From positions 558,001 through 622,000 of the forward strand of contig OY843726.1 in assembly GCA_963693005.1 (NCBI GenBank): a stretch of 64,000 nucleotides of DNA. The letters run 5' to 3'. Positions 54,857-63,122 of the stretch are shown here, in pieces. Both the position numbers and the translations under genes were made by a program. The DNA comes from Bodonicaedibacter sp963693005. GTDB taxonomy: Bacteria; Pseudomonadota; Alphaproteobacteria; UBA6184. Numbering within the stretch: the first letter of the stretch is position 1; every line of letters begins with the position of its first letter. The notes under the pieces are model-generated. The model was not told where the DNA came from and made no database searches. It was given only the letters and a program-made list of their open reading frames with translations.

Positions 54857-55087
54857 ATGCGCACCATTAGAGATACATTAAAGGTACACACAAACACTAT
54901 CGACATAACCCCCATGCTAGAGAGTCTGCGAAAGCGTCAATACCTGAATACGCTAAAAGAATTACAGAGAGAGCTATCCATACTCACGAAACTACCTACT
55001 ATTGATCAAAAATTAAAAACAAAAATTAAACGCTCTTTATTAGGCGTAGGACAGCTTTTAAAGAATATACAAAGTTCAAAGAATTAA
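54857..55087 (+). CDS. Small basic helical protein of unknown function
   Basis: A 76-residue protein that I do not recognise. The ATG at 54857 is chosen for its excellent AAGGAG box and because the upstream extension to 54806 lacks one. It is rich in Lys, Arg and Leu, and mostly helical, with an LESLRKRQYLNTLKELQREL stretch that could be a coiled coil. It is divergent from cckA and precedes tRNA-Ala on the opposite strand, so it is probably transcribed alone. No function is inferred. Confidence 0.65.
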   Translation: MRTIRDTLKVHTNTIDITPMLESLRKRQYLNTLKELQRELSILTKLPTIDQKLKTKIKRSLLGVGQLLKNIQSSKN

Positions 55088-55161
55088 AAAAACCTTTTGC
55101 AGAAACAACTTCGCCAAAAATCAAATAGAAAAAGAGAGCCCTTATTCAAGTAGATGCTGAG

Positions 55162-55237
55162 TGGTGGAGCCAGGGAGGATCGAACTCCCGACCTCTACGA
55201 TGCCATCGTAGCGCTCTCCCAGCTGAGCTATGGCCCC
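55162..55237 (-). tRNA. tRNA-Ala (anticodon GGC)
   Basis: Cloverleaf on the minus strand, 76 bases: acceptor GGGGCCA/TGGCTCC (with one G-T pair), anticodon stem CTACG/CGTAG and loop ATGGCAT giving GGC, T-arm GAGTTCGATCC and an encoded CCA end. Confidence 0.97.
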
Positions 55238-55295
55238 ACATATCTAGAATATACAAAATACCATATAATAAAGCAATGGCAAGACTTATACAAAA

Positions 55296-56462
55296 TCAGC
55301 CAAATAAATGGCTCAAAATACCGTTGATTTTCAATCGCCCCTTTGGTGTAGTCTTTATGCTATTTTTGTCTAGGCTTATAAATCCCTCTGCCATCAATAC
55401 AGACAGCTTTTCACCAAAATAGTCCAAAGGCTGCTTACCCACCGACCTTTCAAAGCAGCTTAACTTCACACCTTTTACAAGCCGTAATCCCATTAGCATT
55501 AATTCCATTACTTCCTGCTCTTTTGATAAAGCGTGACACTCAAAACTTATATCATTTGTTCTCAAACAATTTGACAACCAAACATCTGGGGCACGATGAC
55601 GACGAGTTGCATTTTTCTTTTCACCTAAAGTAACCCTTCCGTGTGCTCCTGGCCCAACACCAACATAATCGTGATATTTCCAGTACATCAAATTATGGCG
55701 ACACTCTTCCCCGGGTTTTGAATAGTTAGACACTTCATATGCTTTTAATCCAACTTTCCCTAATATCTCGCCCGTTTGTCGGTACAAATCATCAGAAACA
55801 ACCTCACTTGGCAAAGAAAAGTCCCCCCTGGAAAAAGAGGTATGAAATGCCGTGCCGGGCTCAATTGTTAACTGATATAACGAAATATGCTCTGGAGCAT
55901 ACCGCAAAGCAGCGCACAACTCAGATGACCAAGCCTCCAAAGTTTGATTTGGACGAGCATAGATTAAATCAAACGACATACGATCAAACACACTTTTGGC
56001 GGTTTCAATAGCTGCCATTCCTTCTTTCAAATTATGGGGACGACCCAAAAACTTTAACTCTTTATCATTGAACGCCTGGATCCCTACAGAAACACGATTT
56101 GCTCCTGCCTGCTTAAAGTCTTTAAAATTTAAGGCCTCAACACTAGTAGGATTGGCCTCAAAAGAAATTTCTACATCTGAATCACAAGCCCATAATGTTT
56201 GAACTCGATTAATTAGCGACTCCATCAATCTAGGAGGCATTAAAGAGGGCGTTCCTCCTCCAAAAAAAATTGTCTTAACTTGGTGTTTGGGCGTCTGGCT
56301 TTGAGAAACTTGAAGATCGTTAAAATAGGCTTGCTTCCAATCCTCAACGTTAATCTCTTTAGAAAGGTGGCTATTAAAATCACAGTAAGGACACTTCGAT
56401 ACACAAAATGGCCAATGAATATAAACTCCTAAAGGGGGAGGGGTGGTGACTTTTTGAATCAT
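55296..56462 (-). CDS. hemW: Radical SAM haem chaperone HemW (HemN-like)
   Basis: HemW is a radical SAM protein that binds haem and inserts it into target enzymes; older annotation calls it an oxygen-independent coproporphyrinogen oxidase. The 388-residue protein has the cluster motif CVSKCPYC (C20, C24, C27), FFGGGTPSLM and the RVSVGIQAFNDKELKFLGR segment, and a C-terminal HemN-type domain. The second cysteine pattern of true HemN (CxxxCxxCxC with the extra cysteine) is missing, as expected for HemW. It lies between the SLC13-type gene and tRNA-Ala. Confidence 0.9.
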   Translation of the reverse strand: MIQKVTTPPPLGVYIHWPFCVSKCPYCDFNSHLSKEINVEDWKQAYFNDLQVSQSQTPKHQVKTIFFGGGTPSLMPPRLMESLINRVQTLWACDSDVEISFEANPTSVEALNFKDFKQAGANRVSVGIQAFNDKELKFLGRPHNLKEGMAAIETAKSVFDRMSFDLIYARPNQTLEAWSSELCAALRYAPEHISLYQLTIEPGTAFHTSFSRGDFSLPSEVVSDDLYRQTGEILGKVGLKAYEVSNYSKPGEECRHNLMYWKYHDYVGVGPGAHGRVTLGEKKNATRRHRAPDVWLSNCLRTNDISFECHALSKEQEVMELMLMGLRLVKGVKLSCFERSVGKQPLDYFGEKLSVLMAEGFISLDKNSIKTTPKGRLKINGILSHLFG

Positions 56463-56503
56463 AGGAGCAAGATAACAGGCTCCTCAGGAAAAATAAAACT
56501 AAA

Positions 56504-58312
56504 TTATGCCGGCCAAAACAATAAAATTAAGGGCGTCGCCACCAATACAATAATTGCCTCCAGCGGCAACCCAATGCGCCAATAGTCGCTAAAACGATAT
56601 CCTCCAGGCCCCATAACCAAGGCATTGTTTTGGTGCCCTATCGGCGTCAGAAAAGCACACGAAGCACCAATCGCAACGGCCATTAAGAATGGGTCGATGT
56701 TTGCACTCAACGAAATAGCCACACTCTTAGCCACTGGAGCCATCAAAATAGCTGTGGCTGCATTATTCAAAATATCTGATAATGTCATCGTAATAATTAA
56801 AAATGCGCCTATAACGCCCCACAAGGGAGCCCCCCCCATAAACTGCATCAAACTATTGACCAATAGCCCCGTAACTCCCGTCGCTTCGAGTGCCCCCCCC
56901 AGCGGGATCATTGCTCCTAACAATACTACAACCGCCCAATCAACCCCCTTATAGAGATCTCTGGGAGGAACTACTTGAAACACAACCATTAAAACAACTG
57001 CAGCACCCAAACACACGGGCAGAGAGGCTAATCCAATCACTGCACACACAATAGCGCCAAAAAAAATAACCAGAGCCGGGGTTGAATGTCTGCGCTTACC
57101 CAATTCACCACCCTTTGTTGCCAAAGGAAAACAACCCAGTTTCCCTATTACACCATCAATGTGAGAAAGCTCCCCATGAAATAACAAAACATCTCCCGCC
57201 TTCAATAAAAAAGCTTTTAAGCGACCACGAAGCGGCTTCCCCTCTCGAGAAATTGCAAGAAGATTAATTCCGTAGTTTGAGCGAAAATGCACCTGATCAA
57301 CACTCTTACCGTCAATATGTGATCCGGGAGCAATCACAACCTCTATCATCGTTGTATTCACCGAATGAGAAATTGCATTTCTAACACTGTCTGCGCTCAA
57401 CAAAGCTAAGTGAAATTTTGAGACAAAACGATCAATACTGTCTTGGCTTCCTTCTAAAACAAACAGATCTCCTACTCCCACAATATGTCGTTGTGGCGGA
57501 ACTGGGTAATACTGTTTTTTATGAATAAGTGCAGCAAGGGTAATATCAAAATCATTAAACTCTTCATCTAAACTGCGTAAGGTTCTCTTTAAAAGTTTAG
57601 AGTTTTTTAAAACCTTTACCTCAAACAAATACGAGTCTATTTCAAATAAATTTGCACTGTTATTAGGCGAGCGCTCTTTTACTAGTCGCCAGCCAATTAA
57701 CGCCATGAACACAATACCTACAATTGCAACAAGTCCGCCCACCGGCATAAAATCAAACATCTGAAAAGCTTCTCCCACCGACTCGGCTCTATATTTTGCA
57801 ATAATAATATTAGGAGGCGTTCCAATTAGCGTCCCCATACCTCCTAATATTGAGCCAAAAGACAGAGGCATAAGTATTGATGATGGCGAGCGACCCGCCT
57901 TAAGCGTAGCCTGCGTAGCCACAGGCATCAGTAACGCCAACGCACCTACACTATTCATAAACATAGAAAAAAAAGCCGCTATAAAAACAAGTGCAGCAAC
58001 ATGCAAGGATGGTCGATCAGAAAGGGGGGAAACAAAGTGAACTACTCCCTCGATCGCGCCAGATTTTGTTAGCCCATAACTAAGAATTAGAACAAACATT
58101 ACCGTCAATGTGGCGGGGTGGCCAAAACCAGAAAACAGCTCTTCACCTGGAATTACACCCAGTAAAGACGCCCCAATCAATCCCATTAGGGCAACCACAT
58201 CGTGGCGCAACTTACCCCACAAAAACAACCCAAAAATACCAACAAAAAGCATAATGATTGAAATTTGATCTATAGACACAAAAAAAACACCAAAAAATTT
58301 GATTATATGCAT
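56504..58312 (-). CDS. SLC13/DASS-type anion transporter with two TrkA-C-like domains
   Basis: A membrane transporter for an anion, probably sulfate or dicarboxylate by family. From ATG 58312 it is 602 residues with hydrophobic segments at both ends: a run near 15-190 and another near 400-600, separated by a cytoplasmic part (about 215-385) that looks like two RCK/TrkA-C regulatory domains (LLKRTLRSLDEEFNDFDITL, SHIDGKSVDQVHFRSNYGINL). Duplicated motif segments (the MPLSFGSILGGMGTLIGTPPN type and the IGASCAFLTPIGHQNNALVMGPGGY type) are hallmarks. The substrate is not known. A TTG five codons earlier is possible as start. Confidence 0.85.
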   Translation of the reverse strand: MHIIKFFGVFFVSIDQISIIMLFVGIFGLFLWGKLRHDVVALMGLIGASLLGVIPGEELFSGFGHPATLTVMFVLILSYGLTKSGAIEGVVHFVSPLSDRPSLHVAALVFIAAFFSMFMNSVGALALLMPVATQATLKAGRSPSSILMPLSFGSILGGMGTLIGTPPNIIIAKYRAESVGEAFQMFDFMPVGGLVAIVGIVFMALIGWRLVKERSPNNSANLFEIDSYLFEVKVLKNSKLLKRTLRSLDEEFNDFDITLAALIHKKQYYPVPPQRHIVGVGDLFVLEGSQDSIDRFVSKFHLALLSADSVRNAISHSVNTTMIEVVIAPGSHIDGKSVDQVHFRSNYGINLLAISREGKPLRGRLKAFLLKAGDVLLFHGELSHIDGVIGKLGCFPLATKGGELGKRRHSTPALVIFFGAIVCAVIGLASLPVCLGAAVVLMVVFQVVPPRDLYKGVDWAVVVLLGAMIPLGGALEATGVTGLLVNSLMQFMGGAPLWGVIGAFLIITMTLSDILNNAATAILMAPVAKSVAISLSANIDPFLMAVAIGASCAFLTPIGHQNNALVMGPGGYRFSDYWRIGLPLEAIIVLVATPLILLFWPA

Positions 58313-58443
58313 AAGTATAGATCTCAAGAAATAATGTTTGGTTAACCTGCTTTCTCAACACCCATATATCATTATCTTAATGCCCTGGAAAAATCATATT
58401 TACCATATGAAAAAAATCTAAAATTAAACGGCATTTTTAATAT

Positions 58444-58483
58444 CAACTCACTCCTATACAACGCGTTGTATAGGAGTGAGTTG
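58444..58483. repeat. Perfect 40-bp palindrome
   Basis: CAACTCACTCCTATACAACG is followed at once by its exact reverse complement, centred on ACGCGT with no loop. No T-run adjoins either side, so a standard terminator is unlikely. It could form a cruciform, be a protein-binding site or be two abutting IS-type ends. Confidence 0.9.
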
Positions 58484-58646
58484 TATTGAGCACTCAGTAT
58501 CGCCAATTACCTGCGGAGGCACCCCAAGCCAACTAGCGCTGGACGTATTGAAACAATCTATTTTTCGATTTAGTATGGAATCAAAATATGTATACTTATT
58601 TAGGTATCATTCGCTACTGTGAACTCACGCAATTAAAAGCGAGGTA

Positions 58647-58674
58647 GGGGCGCTGCCCCCCACAACACCGGGGG
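58647..58674. other. Mutually exclusive GC-rich hairpins
   Basis: GGGGC (58647-58651) can pair with GCCCC (58655-58659), or CCCCC (58656-58660) can pair with GGGGG (58670-58674) over a 9-base loop. The two use the same C-run, so only one can form at a time. Confidence 0.45.
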
Positions 58675-58755
58675 TCAAGGTATGCGCAAACGGAAAGCAA
58701 TCGAACTTGCATAGTTTTCTCAAATGTAGCCAGCCAAAAACTAAAGAAAACTACT

Positions 58756-59481
58756 CTAAGTTAAGTCAGGGTACATAATACTAGCTTGTAGTTTGACCAA
58801 CTCCTTAATGCCATTGTTTGCCAAATCAAATATGGATTGAAATTGGTCAAGCTGAAAGGGCTCTCCTTCAGCAGTGGATTGAATTTCAACAATGCCACCT
58901 TTGCCCGTCATTACAAAATTAGCATCCGTCTCGGCGGTACTATCTTCATCATAATCCAAATCCAACAAAGTCGTGTTTTTGACAATACCCGCAGAAATTG
59001 CAGCGACATGGTCTTTAATGGGTAGCGTGCGAATGACCTTCCTATCTAGCAAGTGTTTACATGCAAAATATAAAGCAACAAAGCCACCAGTAATTGCAGC
59101 CGTTCGCGTCCCGCCATCTGCCTGAATCACATCACAATCAACTTTAATTTGACGCTCTCCCAATGCCTTTAAATCCATAATGGCACGCAAGGATCGTCCA
59201 ATCAGTCTCTGAATTTCATGAGTACGCCCAGATTGGCTCCCCCTGGCAGCTTCACGGTCCATCCTTGACCCAGTAGAACGAGGCAACATACCATATTCTG
59301 CCGTCACCCACCCCTGACCAGAGTTACGCAAAAAACGCGGCACTTTTTCATCTACAGACGCAGTACAAATAACTTTTGTGTTCCCAATAGAAATTAGGCA
59401 AGACCCCTCTGCATGAGCATTAAAAGCCGGCTCTATAGTAATACTGCGCAGAGCATCGGTATCACGATTGTTGTGTCGCAT
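58756..59481 (-). CDS. rph: Ribonuclease PH
   Basis: A phosphorolytic 3'-5' exoribonuclease that trims tRNA 3' ends. The 241-residue protein has the family start (RDTDALRSITIEPAFNAHAEGS), VPRFLRNSGQGWVTAEYGML, EIQRLIGRSLRA and VDCDVIQADGGTRTA. It follows lppC directly (the stop TAA and start ATG abut). It is not next to hrcA, the usual alphaproteobacterial neighbour. Confidence 0.96.
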   Translation of the reverse strand: MRHNNRDTDALRSITIEPAFNAHAEGSCLISIGNTKVICTASVDEKVPRFLRNSGQGWVTAEYGMLPRSTGSRMDREAARGSQSGRTHEIQRLIGRSLRAIMDLKALGERQIKVDCDVIQADGGTRTAAITGGFVALYFACKHLLDRKVIRTLPIKDHVAAISAGIVKNTTLLDLDYDEDSTAETDANFVMTGKGGIVEIQSTAEGEPFQLDQFQSIFDLANNGIKELVKLQASIMYPDLT

Positions 59482-60582
59482 TTATTTTCCTTCGCTAGTT
59501 CCCATCAAATGACTACCGCCATTTTGTATTTTCATAATACTAATCCGCCGAGTCACTTGGCCATCGGTCCCCAACTTAAACATACCCTGCAACCCAATAA
59601 ACCCCATTGGACTAGTTAAAGACTTTATCGAGAATGGCTTCTCTAATCCTAGCTTATGCAACTTTGCCAGCATAGCCATTGCATCATAGGCCAAATATGC
59701 AGAAGTATTTGGCTCCTTCTTGTACAACGAAAAATATCGTTTTTCAAATATTTCTTTCTGAGAGGAATACGCCGATGTATACCATGCCCCACCCAACTGT
59801 CTCCAGTGGTGTATGTCAGAAGGGGCCCATTGTTGAGTGCCCATTAATTGAACGTCAATGTTAGCCTTCTTCAGAGCATTGCTAATTTTATATAAATCTT
59901 GCCCTCCATTCACGATAAACACACCATCGACACTCTTGGTTTTCATTTTTTGTATAATTGTTGGCAACTCATCCAGAGTTTGATTATAAGAAAACACATC
60001 AACTAATGTTGCGCCATAAGCACTTGAGATCTCTTCTAGTGTTTCATGAACCGTTGATCCAAACGAACCCGATGGCACTATTGCTGAAAAGCGCGTAAGA
60101 CTCTGCTTTATAGAAAATTTTAGCATCTCTTCAATCTCAACCTGAGGGGGAATACCAAAAATAAAAACTCCCCTCTGCGCTTTAGTAATATTATTATTCA
60201 AACTAACAACAGGGATGTTGCGCTTCAGCGCCCATATTGAGGCCGCATCAACCGATGTTGATAATACAGGACCCAAAACAACATCTGCTGTTTCCACTTT
60301 TTTTAAGGCATCTAAAGTACCCTCAAACGTGCCTTTAGTATCTAGAATTTGGGCCTTTAAGTTCATGTCAGCATGCTCAAAAAGAGCCAGCTCTATTTCC
60401 TTTAAATAAGTATCTCCAATATGGGCATAAGCTCCAGAGAGAGGAAGCAAAACCACGACTCTTACATCTTCAGTATCTGGCCTCGATGGCCCATTATCTA
60501 ATGAACACCCATTGAGAAATAATAAAAATCCAGCTAGGATGGAAAACTTGAGTTTAAAAAGAATAGAGCGAGAGTTATGCAT
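59482..60582 (-). CDS. LppC-type periplasmic lipoprotein (penicillin-binding protein activator-like)
   Basis: A 366-residue lipoprotein with a lipobox LNGC (C26) and a periplasmic-binding-protein fold, starting with VRVVVLLPLSGAYAHIGDTYL and continuing with DVVLGPVLSTSVDAASIWA. Its fold places it with LppC/LpoA-like proteins, which in E. coli activate PBP1A. Whether this one does so is inference. Position divergent from rsmI is the common alphaproteobacterial arrangement. Its ATG and that of rsmI overlap in ATGCAT (60577-60582). Confidence 0.86.
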   Translation of the reverse strand: MHNSRSILFKLKFSILAGFLLFLNGCSLDNGPSRPDTEDVRVVVLLPLSGAYAHIGDTYLKEIELALFEHADMNLKAQILDTKGTFEGTLDALKKVETADVVLGPVLSTSVDAASIWALKRNIPVVSLNNNITKAQRGVFIFGIPPQVEIEEMLKFSIKQSLTRFSAIVPSGSFGSTVHETLEEISSAYGATLVDVFSYNQTLDELPTIIQKMKTKSVDGVFIVNGGQDLYKISNALKKANIDVQLMGTQQWAPSDIHHWRQLGGAWYTSAYSSQKEIFEKRYFSLYKKEPNTSAYLAYDAMAMLAKLHKLGLEKPFSIKSLTSPMGFIGLQGMFKLGTDGQVTRRISIMKIQNGGSHLMGTSEGK

Positions 60583-61446
60583 TCTGAGGCCTTTGATTTA
60601 ATACCATTTGTGACATCTCTATCTGGGTGTAATTTGCAACCTGGCTTATATGTGGTTGCAACACCTATTGGACATCTTGCAGACATTAGTCTACGCGCTT
60701 TGGCGACGCTTGCGCAAGCAGATCTTATCGCCTGCGAAGATACGAGAGTAACCGCAAAATTATTAACTCACTATAATTTAAGAAAATCATTAATTGCATA
60801 CCACGAGCATAATCGCCAAGTAGCAGGAAATACCATTATTAATCATATAGGGGAAGGTAAATCTGTGGCGTTAGTGTCAGATGCAGGAACTCCATTAATT
60901 TCTGACCCTGGAAATGACCTAATAAACCTCTGCATCTCAAATGGTTTTTACACGTCAACCGTACCAGGTGCATGCGCAGCAATTGCCGCAATAACACTTT
61001 CTGGAACCCCCTCCGACCAGTTTGTATTTGCCGGGTTCCTTTCTCCTAAAATGATATCAAGAAAGAAACAACTTCAAAATTATAGCAATTACTCTGAAAC
61101 TATCGTGCTTTACGAATCACCTCGTCGAATCAAACACTTATTGAAAGACATCTTTGACGTTTTAGGAAACCGCAAAATAGCGGTTGCAAAAGAACTAACA
61201 AAAAAATTTGAAACCATTTGGAGGGGCACTGTAGAGGAGGTTGCTCGCCAGTTAGAAAACGTTGATATCAGGGGAGAATTTGTCGTTATGATTGAGCGAG
61301 GACCAAAAAGTGTCGTGAATATTTCTGATGAAATGATTTACGAAGTTCTTAAAAGCTCGTCTGCAAAAGATGCAGCTAAGTTTTTGTCCGACACTTACGG
61401 AACCTCTAAAAAAGAAATGTATCAACGAATTTTAAGTATTAAGTAG
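60577..61446 (+). CDS. rsmI: 16S rRNA 2'-O-methyltransferase RsmI
   Basis: Methylates C1402 of 16S rRNA at the 2'-O position. The 289-residue protein starts its domain near residue 21 with LQPGLYVVATPIGHLADIS, followed by CEDTRVTAKLL, SDAGTPLISDPG and a TP-methylase core. Its first ATG shares ATGCAT with the lppC start on the other strand, so the true start is slightly uncertain, but no other ATG precedes the core. The usual yraN neighbour is absent; the grxD stop converges at 61439. Confidence 0.95.
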   Translation: MHSEAFDLIPFVTSLSGCNLQPGLYVVATPIGHLADISLRALATLAQADLIACEDTRVTAKLLTHYNLRKSLIAYHEHNRQVAGNTIINHIGEGKSVALVSDAGTPLISDPGNDLINLCISNGFYTSTVPGACAAIAAITLSGTPSDQFVFAGFLSPKMISRKKQLQNYSNYSETIVLYESPRRIKHLLKDIFDVLGNRKIAVAKELTKKFETIWRGTVEEVARQLENVDIRGEFVVMIERGPKSVVNISDEMIYEVLKSSSAKDAAKFLSDTYGTSKKEMYQRILSIK

Positions 61447-61759
61447 AAATCTGTGCCTGAAAAAGCGTTTGTAACTCTTTTGTATCAAACATTTCTTTTA
61501 TAATGTCACACCCGCCAATAAACTCGCCCTTTAGATATAATTGAGGTATAGTTGGCCAATTTGTGAAGTCTTTAATGCCCTGTCGGATTTCTTGATCTTC
61601 TAAAACATTGACTCCAATATATGAAATATCTAGGTGATCTAAAATGCGTGAAACCATACTAGAAAAACCACACTGAGGAAACTCAGGAGATCCCTTCATA
61701 AACAAAACAACGGGGTTTTCTGAAATAATATTTTGAATTTTAACGTGAATATCAGACAT
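61439..61759 (-). CDS. grxD: Monothiol glutaredoxin (CGFS type)
   Basis: A CGFS glutaredoxin carries a [2Fe-2S] cluster and passes it on, in concert with BolA proteins. The 106-residue protein starts at ATG 61759, chosen for the AGGAG box 6 bases upstream; a longer upstream frame would overlap bolA. It has CGFS at 30-33 (PQCGFSS) and the WPTIPQLYLKGEFIGGCDII glutathione-binding segment. It follows bolA by 7 bases. Confidence 0.96.
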   Translation of the reverse strand: MSDIHVKIQNIISENPVVLFMKGSPEFPQCGFSSMVSRILDHLDISYIGVNVLEDQEIRQGIKDFTNWPTIPQLYLKGEFIGGCDIIKEMFDTKELQTLFQAQIST

Positions 61760-61766
61760 ATATCTC

Positions 61767-61997
61767 CTATAAAGCCTCTGTTTTAATTGCAAGGGCATGT
61801 AAGTCTTTCGCCATAATATTTGCTAGAACATCGTACACCATTTTATGCTGCTCTAAGCGGCTTTTTCCCTTAAACTCTACACTCTTAATGGCAAGAGAGT
61901 AGTGATCTCCGTCACCGACCAAATCCTCTATCTTTAGCTGAGCATCTGGAAATGCCTTAGTCAGCAAGTCTAAAAGTTTTGATTTCTCAACTGCCAT
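61767..61997 (-). CDS. BolA-family protein (IbaG/BolA2-like)
   Basis: A 76-residue BolA protein with KIEDLVGDGDHYSLAIKS, and the conserved KSRLEQHKMVYDVL and LHALAIKT helices. It is the shorter IbaG/BolA2-like type and forms a co-transcribed pair with grxD, the family's known partner. A second, longer BolA lies at 47627-47893. Confidence 0.92.
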   Translation of the reverse strand: MAVEKSKLLDLLTKAFPDAQLKIEDLVGDGDHYSLAIKSVEFKGKSRLEQHKMVYDVLANIMAKDLHALAIKTEAL

Positions 61998-62102
61998 AAA
62001 TACGCTCTTTCTCTTTTAAGAAATGGGGTTAACGCATTTTGATGTAAACAGATTAACTTTGCAATAAGTATTTTTTTCTTAAATCGGCCGGCAAAAAATC
62101 TA

Positions 62103-63122
62103 TTAGCTCAAAATTTTATTAACTTCGCCAATGCTCAAGTTGTGTTCACCAAGCTCAGACAACAACTCAGTTGCACTCATTCTCCCCCACTTTACCGCTT
62201 TGCGAACTAATTTTGGGGCAGGTGATCTGGGGTCTACTTCCTCAAACCTATTGGCAACCTTTTCTAGAGTTTCATATAGCTCTTCTACTGACATAGCCTC
62301 AAGCCTAGGTATCGAGTCTGCTTTTTCGACATAGTTTTCTTCCGACTGTATCGGCTCTCGCGTAACAGGGATGCTCCGCTTTTGCTCAAGAGACTCCTCA
62401 GCAAATTTTTCAATTTGACTAAGGTGTTCATCAAAGTTTCGAAATAAAACCGCCTCATCTTCTAATTCTTTTTCTAAAAGTTCTTCTAGTTTTCTCACTA
62501 CCATAAAACAGCGCTGAACGCTCTCAAGAAGCCTCTCATAAAACAGTGTCGGGGTCATCAACGTTGATCGTGCAACTTCTGATAAAATTGGGCGCCCCTC
62601 TTGTTTGGCCGTCTCAAAAATATCATTTTTTCTAAACCCTGCCTTTTGAAGCACCATTTCTAATTGACGAGCATCTATTAAATCTGCCAAAGTATGTGAA
62701 ACCTCACCGGGCATAGATGGCTGAGTCATCTGCACAGACAAAACAACATCAGCTAGCTTTGAGTTTATCCAAACAAACGTACTCACTCTTGCATCTAATT
62801 CTCCACTTGTGCTCGGATGCAAGGACGGCCAGAAATTTTCGCATAACTTTGTGATTAAATCCAACCCATCACTCAGTCCTCTCAAGCCATATAGATGAGA
62901 CCATACTTCCGCCAAAATAGCAGCTATATGCAGATCTTTACTCCGATGCTCTAGGGCCTGCTCACACAACTTTTCTAGCTGCTTATAGTCTCCTCCCTTA
63001 TATGGCATCTCATCTGTTTTTATTCTCTGAATCTCTCTGTAGGCCTCTGAATAACGAATATTAGGGCCCGAAGGATTATCTTCTGATATCGGACCTAAAA
63101 ACTGCGAGATATCTTTATTCAT
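62103..63122 (-). CDS. tssA: Type VI secretion protein TssA (ImpA-type)
   Basis: TssA initiates assembly of the type VI baseplate and sheath. The 339-residue protein has the ImpA-type N-terminal domain (SEDNPSGPNIRYSEAYREIQRI, then KDLHIAAILAEVWSHLYG) at about 10-125, a middle helical part rich in Glu and a short C-terminal ARM-like end (MSATELLSELGEHNLSIGEV). The start overlaps the tssM stop as ATGA. Which TssA class it belongs to is uncertain because of the short C-terminal part. Confidence 0.9.
   Translation of the reverse strand: MNKDISQFLGPISEDNPSGPNIRYSEAYREIQRIKTDEMPYKGGDYKQLEKLCEQALEHRSKDLHIAAILAEVWSHLYGLRGLSDGLDLITKLCENFWPSLHPSTSGELDARVSTFVWINSKLADVVLSVQMTQPSMPGEVSHTLADLIDARQLEMVLQKAGFRKNDIFETAKQEGRPILSEVARSTLMTPTLFYERLLESVQRCFMVVRKLEELLEKELEDEAVLFRNFDEHLSQIEKFAEESLEQKRSIPVTREPIQSEENYVEKADSIPRLEAMSVEELYETLEKVANRFEEVDPRSPAPKLVRKAVKWGRMSATELLSELGEHNLSIGEVNKILS

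Larger units (their letters stand above)
58328..58755. other. Non-coding region with palindrome and GC-rich hairpins
   Basis: About 430 bases between rph and the SLC13-type gene hold no convincing gene or known RNA. It contains the 40-bp palindrome at 58444-58483, an AT-rich middle and a strikingly GC-rich block at 58641-58675 for this AT-rich sequence. It may be the remains of a mobile element or encode a structured RNA; neither is proven. Confidence 0.6.

Noticed and set aside
58444..58483. Terminator for rph
   Set aside because: No loop and no T-run on either strand.
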